From positions 1 to 8,511 of the forward strand of contig JAQGGU010000093.1 in the NCBI GenBank assembly GCA_028289265.1: DNA of 8,511 nucleotides, given 5' to 3'. The position numbers were made by a program, and so were the translations under genes. The DNA is from Candidatus Saccharimonadota bacterium. Its GTDB lineage: Bacteria; Patescibacteriota; Saccharimonadia; Saccharimonadales; UBA4665. Positions 1 through 5,867 of this stretch are shown piece after piece (position 1 is the stretch's first letter; each line of letters begins with the position of its first letter). The notes below the pieces were generated by a model, which was not told the DNA's origin, made no database searches, and worked only from the letters and a program-made list of their open reading frames with translations.

Positions 1-21
1 CAAATTGCAATAAGCGGGATT

Positions 22-456
22 CTACCAGCCGATCTCAGAGAATGGAAGGCCTTTTTTATAGCCAGCTATGACTTGCCTGACATGGGGCAGTATATTGTCA
101 GGTAGCTTATCGAGGGGAAACCACTGCATATCATCGCATTTTTCCGGCTCGGCATTGTACGGTTCGCCCTCCCAGTTCCTCGCCATGAAAAAAAAGTCTA
201 TATATTCCTTGTTACTCATCCGATGCATGACATGCAAAAATTCAATATCACCCGGGGCTATGGTAATACCCGCCTCCTCCTTGGCCTCACGGCACATGGC
301 AACGCTCAAAGGTTCACCGCCATCAACATGCCCCGATACCATGCTATACATGCCATCTGCCCAGCCCGTATTATAACGACGGAGCAGCAAAACTTTATTA
401 TCCTTAATCAGTAGCAAATACACAGCAGCGCTAAGGGTGAACCGTTCTGTAATCAT
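22..456 (-). CDS. NUDIX hydrolase (first of two)
   Basis: This 144-residue protein is a single-domain NUDIX hydrolase. The family cleaves nucleoside diphosphates linked to another group, using divalent metal bound by the Nudix box. The box is complete at residues 42-64: Gly42, Glu48, then Arg56-Glu57 and the metal-binding Glu60-Glu61 followed by Gly63-Ile64, matching GX5EX7REUXEEXGU exactly. The length is typical of a stand-alone MutT-like enzyme, and no signal peptide or membrane segment is seen, so it acts in the cytoplasm. Substrate cannot be told from sequence; nucleotide-pool cleaning or (d)NTP hydrolysis are possibilities. It lies 50 bases downstream of a second NUDIX gene but has its own extended -10 box (464-472) just before the ATG and no Shine-Dalgarno, suggesting a leaderless message. 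The start is the only ATG near the domain edge. Family call is firm; substrate unknown. Confidence 0.93.
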   Translation of the reverse strand: MITERFTLSAAVYLLLIKDNKVLLLRRYNTGWADGMYSMVSGHVDGGEPLSVAMCREAKEEAGITIAPGDIEFLHVMHRMSNKEYIDFFFMARNWEGEPYNAEPEKCDDMQWFPLDKLPDNILPHVRQVIAGYKKGLPFSEIGW

Positions 457-463
457 TGCTAGA

Positions 464-472
464 ATTATAACA
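464..472 (-). promoter_or_regulatory. Extended -10 promoter, leaderless start of NUDIX gene 1
   Basis: On the minus strand this reads TGTTATAAT, a perfect -10 hexamer with the TG of an extended -10. Only seven bases separate it from the ATG at 456, which puts the expected transcription start on or next to the start codon. No convincing -35 hexamer lies 16-18 bases upstream and no Shine-Dalgarno is present. The assignment rests on consensus matching only. Confidence 0.6.
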
Positions 473-506
473 CCCGTTTATACATGGAATGCTTGAACTC
501 TCGAGA

Positions 507-1004
507 TCAAAATTTGAGGGGTTGGCCGCGAAGAAGCTCAAAACCTCGGCGAACAGCGGCAAACTCAACGTCATCAGAACCCTTGCCACCCGTATAGGCT
601 TCAGGAAGTTCATCTTCTGAGTACCAGCCGTATTCTGAATGGTCTTCAGGGTTGAGCGTAATGGTACTGATGTCGGAGACGAAGCGGGCAAAATATATAA
701 CCTCTATCGAATGCGAACCTTTAATGTCGTTGGTGTACGTAAAGACACAGAAGGGGTCGCCTACTTCAACTTGCATCGCAAATTCTTCATCTATCTCCCT
801 GTTGAGTCCTGCGACCGGATCTTCTCCAAAATCGATATGTCCGCCAGGTAGCTCGTATACATCGGGTAAAAATTTTTTAGTAGCCGCCCGCTTCGGTAAA
901 AAGACTTTTTCTACACCATCAAAGGCATGATGGATAAAAGCGCAGGCTGTAATCACTTGTTGGTTAATGGCTGGAACTTCACTGTCATGGGATATAGCAT
1001 TCAT
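507..1004 (-). CDS. NUDIX hydrolase (second), variant Nudix box
   Basis: This 165-residue cytosolic protein is a second NUDIX hydrolase. The Nudix box is at residues 55-77: Gly55, Glu61, Arg69-Glu70 and the metal ligands Glu73-Glu74 are all present. The glycine normally found two residues after the Glu pair is Ala76, so the box departs from consensus at one conserved position. The residues that bind metal and act in catalysis are kept, so activity is likely, but the loop-helix turn may differ. The region before the box (LPDVYELPGG) and the later GWYSEDELPE segment are typical of this superfamily. The protein differs clearly from the neighbouring NUDIX protein, so a recent tandem duplication is unlikely. 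The ATG at 1004 follows an extended -10 box by six bases with no Shine-Dalgarno, again suggesting a leaderless message. Substrate unknown. Confidence 0.9.
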   Translation of the reverse strand: MNAISHDSEVPAINQQVITACAFIHHAFDGVEKVFLPKRAATKKFLPDVYELPGGHIDFGEDPVAGLNREIDEEFAMQVEVGDPFCVFTYTNDIKGSHSIEVIYFARFVSDISTITLNPEDHSEYGWYSEDELPEAYTGGKGSDDVEFAAVRRGFELLRGQPLKF

Positions 1005-1010
1005 CCGCTC

Positions 1011-1019
1011 ATCATAGCA
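1011..1019 (-). promoter_or_regulatory. Extended -10 promoter, leaderless start of NUDIX gene 2
   Basis: The minus strand reads TGCTATGAT, an extended -10 with five of six hexamer matches. Six bases (GAGCGG) separate it from the ATG at 1004. No -35 match is apparent at the usual distance, as is common for extended -10 promoters. The predicted start of transcription is at or next to the start codon. Confidence 0.55.
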
Positions 1020-1078
1020 GATAGGTGAGACAACTAGGGACTAGCGTTGAAAAACCGATAATTTTATTTTGTTGATCT

Positions 1079-2257
1079 TCATCTCTCGCTAATTTTCGGT
1101 GCATGAGAGTCCGTTTCAAGGGCGGGCATGGTGTATGTAGGTCGTACATATTGGCTGCGCAGGTTTAGGAGTATCATGCCGATGCCCATCGCTACCATAG
1201 CCAGGTTTACGATAGCCCCGATGAACGGTATAAGCATTGCTAGCAGTACGATCAATGCTCCTACCAGCATAATAAGTATGGGATTACGCTGGCCGCGGAG
1301 CACCAGCCTGCCGACGTAATAGCTAAAGAAGAGGCTACCAAATGCGATGATCAGCAACCAGATTAGTAACAAGAACAGTGCGAGCGGTATACCGATGACT
1401 GTTATGAGTAAGGCGATAAACAATACGGGGAATAGCAGCCCGGCGACCAAGCCGACCAGCAGCGTCTTGAGAGGCTCGCGTACTGCTGCGTCGGTAACCC
1501 GATGGAACAGCCTTGGTAATAGTAGTACAAAAGCAAGGGCGACCAGAAGCGCCGTTACGAGCCAGTAAACATTGAACAGCAGATTTAAGTGAGCCAGGAT
1601 ACCGCGTCTCTGCTGCTCTTGCGGTTCATTACGCTGGGTCGTGCCCGCTATCGTCGCACCTTGAGCGACATCAGCTTGGTTCTTGCTGGTATATGTCATG
1701 TCACCGCCAACCCGAGCCCGCGATTCAAGACGCAGGTGCTCGACATTACCCCGTACATTTCGGCCAACAGTATTCGTGAGTATCACATTGCCCGCACCAA
1801 GGGCAGCGTCTCGCCCGATAGCACCGTTAAGATTAACTTCCTCGGCAGCAAAACTCACATCCCTGCCCACACTACCTGTCTGCTCAAGCGACACGGTTTG
1901 TGCGGCAACAGTAGCATTGCCTGAGATCCTGGAGCTCAACGTGACCGTTTGCGCCGCCAAGCGGACATCTCCGTTAATGGTGCCCGAGATCCGTATCGTT
2001 TGTGCGGCACATATCACATCGCCATTCACCGTACCGCTGATGGTCACATTCATACTCGCACAAAAAATATCACCGTTCACCGTGCCGGCGATATCGGCAT
2101 TTCGCCCGCTCGTCCACAACATACCATTGACCCGCTGATCTTTTGAGACCGTGACATTTTGTCCCGACCGAAAACTCTGAGAGTGCGCTACACCTACCCA
2201 CGCAACCAACGGCAATAACAGAAGAAGTACTACCCCTAATAGTTTTGTCTTCTTCAT
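1079..2257 (-). CDS. Membrane-anchored bactofilin-like beta-helix protein
   Basis: This 392-residue envelope protein begins with a signal peptide (basic MKKTK, then a long Leu/Val core to about residue 24, with a plausible cleavage after AHS at 24-26). Residues about 33-200 are a repetitive beta-helix of roughly 17-residue coils: GTVNGD at 58 and 75, GTINGD at 92, SRISGN at 109, GSVGRD at 128, GAIGRD at 145. This spacing and the alternating Val/Ile/Ala pattern resemble bactofilin (polymer-forming cytoskeletal) domains. A charged, Gln-rich linker (about 208-218) leads to a hydrophobic C-terminal half with about four membrane helices (about 226-248, 264-290, 290-318, 326-360) and a short polar tail. 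The signal peptide should place the helix outside the membrane, unlike classical cytoplasmic bactofilins. A GTG-free ATG at 2293 exists 12 codons upstream, but the ATG at 2257 has GGAGG seven bases before it and starts a normal signal peptide. The role, perhaps envelope scaffolding, is inferred. Confidence 0.88.
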   Translation of the reverse strand: MKKTKLLGVVLLLLLPLVAWVGVAHSQSFRSGQNVTVSKDQRVNGMLWTSGRNADIAGTVNGDIFCASMNVTISGTVNGDVICAAQTIRISGTINGDVRLAAQTVTLSSRISGNATVAAQTVSLEQTGSVGRDVSFAAEEVNLNGAIGRDAALGAGNVILTNTVGRNVRGNVEHLRLESRARVGGDMTYTSKNQADVAQGATIAGTTQRNEPQEQQRRGILAHLNLLFNVYWLVTALLVALAFVLLLPRLFHRVTDAAVREPLKTLLVGLVAGLLFPVLFIALLITVIGIPLALFLLLIWLLIIAFGSLFFSYYVGRLVLRGQRNPILIMLVGALIVLLAMLIPFIGAIVNLAMVAMGIGMILLNLRSQYVRPTYTMPALETDSHAPKISER

Positions 2258-2264
2258 GCCTGGG

Positions 2265-2269
2265 CCTCC
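2265..2269 (-). promoter_or_regulatory. Shine-Dalgarno site fixing the bactofilin-like start
   Basis: The minus strand reads GGAGG here, seven bases before the ATG at 2257. It lies inside the alternative longer reading frame that would begin at 2293, and so favours the shorter protein with a clean signal peptide. Confidence 0.8.
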
Positions 2270-2385
2270 ATTTAGCTCGGGAGCGAGTTCCACTGTTAGT
2301 CTAGTATCTTATTCGTACTCCCCTTACGCCACTTTGTCTATAAACTTTTATCAAAGAAGTACCAGCAATCACTCAGGTATAGTTA

Positions 2386-2418
2386 TTTAAAAAGTACGCC
2401 CCTGCACGGAGCGTACTT
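2386..2418 (-). terminator. Intrinsic terminator, minus strand
   Basis: The minus strand forms an 11-pair stem, AAGTACGCTCC with GGGGCGTACTT, including one U-G wobble, around a five-base loop, and runs directly into a T tract. On the plus strand the wobble becomes a C-A mismatch and no T tract follows, so minus-strand use is favoured. It is 260 bases after the sortase stop and 130 bases before the bactofilin-like start, so it ends either the sortase operon's long 3' tail or an RNA made from the stretch between. Confidence 0.75.
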
Positions 2419-2419
2419 A

Positions 2420-2515
2420 TGCAGACAGTAGCTACACCGTGGTCTTTCTCCCCGGCTTCGTGAGGGATAAAGCCCTTACGGTCGTCATAGCTTCACGCCA
2501 AAAAGCTACTATGCA
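2420..2515. ncRNA. Candidate structured non-coding segment
   Basis: This segment shows nested inverted repeats and no reading frame of useful length. An outer pairing joins 2420-2423 to 2512-2515 (TGCA with TGCA) and 2427-2433 to 2504-2510 (AGTAGCT with AGCTACT). Inside, 2459-2466 (CGTGAGGG) pairs with 2473-2480 (CCCTTACG) around a six-base loop. The inner stem has a G-T wobble on the plus strand and an A-C mismatch on the minus strand, while the adjacent terminator works on the minus strand, so strand is uncertain. I looked for hallmarks of RNase P, tmRNA, SRP RNA and T-box leaders and found none. It could be a leader or 3' tail fold, an undescribed small RNA, or chance. Confidence 0.3.
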
Positions 2516-2678
2516 AGACTGGTTACTTCGGCTCAGCATTTACTGCCACTATTGGTGCGACTAGCGCGCAGGCACTGCATCCTCGAGGTACTACCCAGCC
2601 TCCTCGCTTTCATGGTCGAGACTCTCTCGAAAAACATTTTTTAAGCCAGTATTAGCATTTGCCCTACGTACCGCACGG
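2516..2678. other. Non-coding stretch after the sortase gene
   Basis: No gene is seen here on either strand. The one clear element is a small inverted repeat at 2616-2630 (TCGAGA, three-base loop, TCTCGA), followed on the plus strand by an A run and a T run at 2630-2642. Its direction is wrong for the minus-strand genes, and no plus-strand gene ends nearby. With the two preceding entries, this accounts for most of the 420 bases between the sortase stop and the bactofilin-like start. The remaining 130 bases before that start (2258-2385) show no clear promoter. Confidence 0.5.
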
Positions 2679-3299
2679 TCACATAGACTTATCGGCAAAG
2701 ACTACAAGTCGCTGCAAGTACTGGCGCTGTTTAGCATCCCAATCACCTTCGCAGGTTATAAGGTTTAGGTGGGTGCCATCGGTACTAGTAAAGACTTCGT
2801 TATGTTGCTGCGACTCATCATATATCTTTATCTCACGCACCATGAAGGATGCTGTCTGGCCTTTGGCATCCACAACTAGCAAAGTGTTTCCAGCCTTGAG
2901 CTCGCTTAAACGTTTAAAAACTGCCGGTTCTCCCTTCGACCCTACGACGTGGCCCGCCATGACTGAGGTACCCACATCTCCCGGTATAGCCCCGTACTTA
3001 TACCAGCCCACCGATACCGGCCCGTTAGGTGCTGCCATATTGCCCTGAGGCGTATTTCCTACATACTCTACAGCCGTGTCAACGCCGATCGCGGGAATCT
3101 TAAGCTGCACGGGTAGCCCATGGTAAATAACCTTAGGAACTGGTTTTACAGGTGTATCGGCTTTATGGTCTGTCACGAGCACGAGCGGCGGAGGGGATGG
3201 CTTGTGGCTACCTAGAACGTAGTAATAAGCTACGGCCGTCAGGAATACTAGTGCCACTACTCCCAGCGCTGCTATGCGTACTTTTGCTTTACGTCTCAT
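2679..3299 (-). CDS. Sortase (class F-like)
   Basis: This 206-residue transpeptidase would cut the LPxTG-type signal of a surface protein and attach it to the cell wall. An N-terminal membrane anchor (about residues 9-29, after basic MRRKAKVR) is followed by a Pro-rich linker and the sortase barrel from about residue 62. The three catalytic residues are visible: His117 in MAGHV, Cys183 in LITCEG, and Arg197 in the QRLVVFA strand. The motifs GTSVMAGHV, PAVFKRLSEL and the short C-terminus resemble class F (actinobacterial-type) sortases; class E is the alternative. The gene begins 34 bases after the stop of the LPNTG protein gene, so the two are probably cotranscribed and this is likely its dedicated sortase. 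No clear Shine-Dalgarno precedes the ATG, so translation may depend on the upstream gene. Confidence 0.93.
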   Translation of the reverse strand: MRRKAKVRIAALGVVALVFLTAVAYYYVLGSHKPSPPPLVLVTDHKADTPVKPVPKVIYHGLPVQLKIPAIGVDTAVEYVGNTPQGNMAAPNGPVSVGWYKYGAIPGDVGTSVMAGHVVGSKGEPAVFKRLSELKAGNTLLVVDAKGQTASFMVREIKIYDESQQHNEVFTSTDGTHLNLITCEGDWDAKQRQYLQRLVVFADKSM

Positions 3300-3333
3300 A
3301 GGCTAAGACAATGGCTTATCAACTTGGAACGAT

Positions 3334-4233
3334 TTAGGCAGTTCCAGAATGCCTTTTTCGGATGAAATAAGCTGTGGCAGTAACAGTAAGAGCGAGAGCT
3401 CCCATAACAATCATCGGCATGCTCTGCTTGTCTGCACCCAACCCAGTATTCGGTAAACCTGGCGTAGTTGCTGTAGTAGGGGTACTACTGGATGTAGGCG
3501 CGCATGTTGGACCTGAGATTGTATTGTGGTCCAGAGTAACTGCCGCCTGTGACAGTAAACGACCATTCAGCGTAGCGCCAGTCTGCATAGCTATGCTTGT
3601 ACCAGAAAGGATGTTGCCGATAAGCGTACTGTTTGCGCCTAAGATGCTGCCGGCAGAGACAAGTCGGAACCAGACATTACATGGGTCGCCGCCAGTGATA
3701 GATGAACCTGCGGATGTTGTCAGTGTCGCTGCAGATTTGAAAATCCAGACACCCGAGCCGCTCAAAGTCAGGTTGCCAGTCAGAAGAAATGTGTCGGCAC
3801 AGTATACTCCAGGCCCGAGAGGAGACACGGTTGTAAGGTCTTTTGCCCCCGTACCCGACCAATCGGTCGTACAAGGCTGGTCAATACCCGTAGTACCGCC
3901 CGTACTCCAAACATTAGTCATGTCGTTGATGGCAGTCGTCAGTAACCCAGGGTTGACGGTGGCGTTCGCTGCTGGAGGAGCGGCACCATTTGTCGAATAG
4001 ATAGTTCCGCCCACTTCCGCGTCAGTCAGGCCAATAAAAGAGCCCGAAGCAGGACTAAGACCTACGTCACGGCTTACGCTAGACGGCGGTACATTGGTGA
4101 TATTTGTCTCGGCCAAGACAGAAAAACTACCAGCAGTACCAAGACTTGGCGAGGTCGCAGCATAGGCAGCTGGCGATGATATAAGCACAGATAATAAAAG
4201 TGCCGGTAGGCCAATTTTTAGATAACGCTTCAT
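3334..4233 (-). CDS. LPNTG-anchored DUF3494 (ice-binding-like) surface protein
   Basis: This 299-residue protein has the full layout of a sorted surface protein. A signal peptide covers residues 1-25 (cleavage after AYA). A DUF3494 domain, the beta-helix fold of bacterial and fungal ice-binding proteins, spans about 30-240, with characteristic stretches GVWIF (161-165), GNILSGTSI (206-214) and the GRLLSQAAVTLDHNTI segment (224-239). A Thr/Pro/Ser spacer (247-258) leads to LPNTG (260-264), a hydrophobic helix (about 273-291) and a basic RKRH tail. Four cysteines (121, 145, 185, 244) could form disulfides outside the cell. DUF3494 occurs in many proteins with no shown ice binding, so adhesion is as likely as antifreeze function. 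GGAG lies seven bases before the ATG. The start overlaps the stop of the small upstream gene (ATGA), and the sortase gene follows. Confidence 0.92.
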   Translation of the reverse strand: MKRYLKIGLPALLLSVLISSPAAYAATSPSLGTAGSFSVLAETNITNVPPSSVSRDVGLSPASGSFIGLTDAEVGGTIYSTNGAAPPAANATVNPGLLTTAINDMTNVWSTGGTTGIDQPCTTDWSGTGAKDLTTVSPLGPGVYCADTFLLTGNLTLSGSGVWIFKSAATLTTSAGSSITGGDPCNVWFRLVSAGSILGANSTLIGNILSGTSIAMQTGATLNGRLLSQAAVTLDHNTISGPTCAPTSSSTPTTATTPGLPNTGLGADKQSMPMIVMGALALTVTATAYFIRKRHSGTA

Positions 4234-4460
4234 GTGTTTGCTCCAAATCTTAATTTTGCTGCGAGTTTGCGAAAAATTTGCTTCCGTTGGTAGGTATTCT
4301 CGATGACATTTGATTGTTGGGTTGTATCGAGAGGGATAACATCAGCTATTGCTTCTGCTGGCTCGCTTCTATTTGTAAGGTATTGCTTGAAGTACACTTT
4401 AGAGGCTAGCTTGCGTGGACTTATGTATATATCCCTAATAATTTTATTGTATGAAGTCAT
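4230..4460 (-). CDS. Small unknown basic protein, first gene of the surface operon
   Basis: This is a 76-residue protein I do not recognise. It is basic and polar, has no signal peptide or membrane helix, and contains Lys/Arg-rich segments near both ends, so it probably stays in the cytoplasm. Two points support it as a real gene: its TGA stop overlaps the next ATG as ATGA, the usual sign of translational coupling, and a GAAAGG site lies four bases before the ATG at 4460. An in-frame ATG at 4472 would add four residues but lacks a ribosome site. It sits downstream of a good promoter and ahead of the anchored DUF3494 protein and its sortase. A regulator or assembly helper is conceivable, but nothing in the sequence shows this. 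A short leader peptide that tunes translation of the surface protein is an alternative. Confidence 0.55.
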   Translation of the reverse strand: MTSYNKIIRDIYISPRKLASKVYFKQYLTNRSEPAEAIADVIPLDTTQQSNVIENTYQRKQIFRKLAAKLRFGANT

Positions 4461-4478
4461 AATACCTTTCATTTAGAG

Positions 4479-4495
4479 CCTAAATGTAGTTTAGG
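4479..4495. promoter_or_regulatory. Inverted repeat in the surface operon leader
   Basis: CCTAAA and TTTAGG form perfect six-base arms around a five-base centre. It lies in the predicted leader of the surface operon, about 20 bases before the ATG at 4460. It could be an RNA hairpin near the ribosome site or a protein-binding site. No T run follows, so it is not a terminator. Confidence 0.35.
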
Positions 4496-4564
4496 TGTTT
4501 GGCAATCAAGGGTTCCCAATTACTTTTATAATTGTATTTGGTTCTGTCAGATTATCTAAACATA

Positions 4565-4593
4565 AGTATAATCTAATGTTGAATATACCACAA
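4565..4593 (-). promoter_or_regulatory. Predicted promoter of the surface operon
   Basis: On the minus strand TTGTGG (4588-4593) and TATACT (4565-4570) are separated by exactly 17 bases, a good -35/-10 pair. The start of transcription would be near 4558, giving a leader of about 100 bases before the small gene at 4460. The -10 box overlaps one arm of an inverted repeat, AGATTAT (4549-4555) and ATAATCT (4568-4574), which is in the right place for a repressor site. The flanking DNA (about 4473-4620) is distinctly AT-rich compared with the genes. Confidence 0.5.
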
Positions 4594-4649
4594 CTTACGG
4601 CATTTCAAAACAAATCGCCTAGGCGTAGCCGTTACCTGTTAACTCACTC

Positions 4650-5195
4650 TTACAAGGGATACGTCTTCTCGATATATCGGAGGAGTTCGTTCATGTCTTG
4701 ACGGTGCATGAAATGCCCGCCGCCAGGAATCTTCAACTTGTCAGGACTAAGGTGCACCGCGATATACGCGAACTCAGATTGCGGAATGTAGGGATCATCA
4801 TCGCCATAGACGAGGGCGATTTTCTTTTGGTTGGACTTGATTGCTTTCCAGTCCCAAGAATGATCAAAGTAGCCGCTTTGTTTTTCGGTAGCATCATCCA
4901 GGTCGGTATAGCTGGGAGATATCAGGATAGAGCCAAAAAGCTTATGTGTCTCGGCGTAACGCATAGCGGCAACAGCCCCAGAAGACCAGCCAATCAGCAC
5001 GTCACCCGCTCCAACTTTGACCTCCTCTTCCAGATGCGGCAACCAAATGTCCTTCCGGGCAAGCTCAGGGTCGGGCATCGTCTCAAAGTGCGTCGTATAT
5101 CCGGCGCCATCTAGTTTTTTCTTGAGCCAAACAGCCCACGCCACTTCCCAGGTCGTAGAACCATTCCCATGCACAAACACAAACCGTGGCTTCAT
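4650..5195 (-). CDS. Small alpha/beta hydrolase (RBBP9/YdeN-like serine hydrolase)
   Basis: This 181-residue protein is a minimal alpha/beta-fold serine hydrolase. It opens with beta-strand FVFVHGNG (5-12), has the nucleophile elbow GWSSG with Ser71, an acidic-turn segment GDDDPYIP (131-138) that carries the catalytic Asp (133 or 134), and GGGHF with His161. Size and the DDPxxP segment match the RBBP9/YdeN group of short hydrolases. These are cytosolic and their natural substrates are mostly unknown, so no reaction is assigned. The gene follows a phosphoribosyltransferase gene by 36 bases. COG1926-type transferases are known to occur beside or fused to hydrolases of this fold, so a shared function is plausible. 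It also has its own extended -10 box and palindrome (5201-5220), with no Shine-Dalgarno at a usable distance. Confidence 0.88.
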   Translation of the reverse strand: MKPRFVFVHGNGSTTWEVAWAVWLKKKLDGAGYTTHFETMPDPELARKDIWLPHLEEEVKVGAGDVLIGWSSGAVAAMRYAETHKLFGSILISPSYTDLDDATEKQSGYFDHSWDWKAIKSNQKKIALVYGDDDPYIPQSEFAYIAVHLSPDKLKIPGGGHFMHRQDMNELLRYIEKTYPL

Positions 5196-5200
5196 TGCCT

Positions 5201-5220
5201 CAGTATAGCAAACTATACTG
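5201..5220. promoter_or_regulatory. Perfect palindrome over the hydrolase promoter
   Basis: CAGTATAG and CTATACTG form perfect eight-base arms around the four-base centre CAAA. The left arm covers the -10 box of the hydrolase promoter, and the site fills most of the 36 bases between the transferase stop and the hydrolase ATG. Position and symmetry suggest an operator for a dimeric repressor. There is no T run to make it a terminator. Confidence 0.45.
5202..5210 (-). promoter_or_regulatory. Extended -10 promoter, leaderless start of hydrolase
   Basis: The minus strand reads TGCTATACT, a TG-extended -10 with five of six matches. It ends six bases (GAGGCA) before the ATG at 5195. The GAGG there is only two bases from the ATG, too close to serve as a Shine-Dalgarno, so a leaderless message is the better reading. 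Confidence 0.55.
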
Positions 5221-5231
5221 CCGGCGCGCGT

Positions 5232-5867
5232 CTACCCCGAGCCAAATTTTTCCATCAAGCTGATTACTCGCTTGTCATCTATCTGGTCAAATTCTTCGTA
5301 ATACGCGCTGATAGCACCCAAAAATGTTTCCGGTACATCAAGAGCAACTACCTCCTCCACTTCCTCGTTCAGAAGCTGCAAGGTATCGATCGGCAGCACC
5401 GGAAGTGCAAGCACAACTTTGGCCGGCTCGTACCGCCTGACATCGTGAATCGCCGCCAGTATCGTCAATCCAGTTGCGACACCGTCGTCCACAATAATGG
5501 CAACTTTGCCTTGCACAGGAAGCGGTGGCCTCCCCTTCAGATACATTTCCCGTCGGCGCTCAGCCTCGGCCGCCTCTCTTAGAACTGCTTCTCTCAGCCA
5601 TTCCTTGTCCAGAACCTCCAGCTCATCTTGGTTGCACACCAAATAACCGTCTTCAGAAAGGGCGCAGACTGCGTACTCGGGGTGATCGGGGTGGCCTATT
5701 TTCCGGGGGACAAGCAAGTCCAGCGGAACTACCAAATGCCTGGCGACCTCGACAGCTACCTCCACACCGCCGCGAGGCAAGGCGTATACTACAGCGTCTT
5801 TAAACTGGTACTTCTCCAGCTTTTTCGCAAGAAGCCTTCCCGCTTCTATACGGTTATGAAAACGCAT
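5232..5867 (-). CDS. Phosphoribosyltransferase-domain protein (COG1926 type)
   Basis: This 211-residue cytosolic protein has a type I phosphoribosyltransferase fold. The PRPP-binding loop is clear at residues 122-135: hydrophobic strand VAIIV, the acidic pair Asp127-Asp128, then GVATGLT. Upstream, ALPRGGVEVA (29-38) and the PRKIGHP segment (54-60) are typical of the predicted transferases in COG1926. The acidic pair and loop suggest PRPP or a phosphoribosyl nucleotide is bound, but no base substrate is known for this group. The small hydrolase gene follows 36 bases later, a pairing seen in other bacteria where the two domains may be fused. An AAGG sequence nine bases before the ATG at 5867 is a moderate ribosome site. 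A strong promoter was not recognised upstream. Confidence 0.9.
   Translation of the reverse strand: MRFHNRIEAGRLLAKKLEKYQFKDAVVYALPRGGVEVAVEVARHLVVPLDLLVPRKIGHPDHPEYAVCALSEDGYLVCNQDELEVLDKEWLREAVLREAAEAERRREMYLKGRPPLPVQGKVAIIVDDGVATGLTILAAIHDVRRYEPAKVVLALPVLPIDTLQLLNEEVEEVVALDVPETFLGAISAYYEEFDQIDDKRVISLMEKFGSG

Noticed and set aside
2571..2610. T-box-like string on the minus strand (GGGTAGTACC)
   Set aside because: It departs from the T-box consensus, no specifier or antiterminator layout is evident, and the gene downstream is not a tRNA synthetase or amino acid gene.
3337..3358. Small plus-strand hairpin with a T run inside the end of the DUF3494 gene
   Set aside because: The stem is only four pairs, lies in coding sequence, and points against the direction of all genes.
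4495..4701. Plus-strand frame of 68 codons between the small gene and the hydrolase
   Set aside because: It covers the AT-rich promoter region and the 3' end of the hydrolase gene, has no ribosome site, and its composition is not protein-like.
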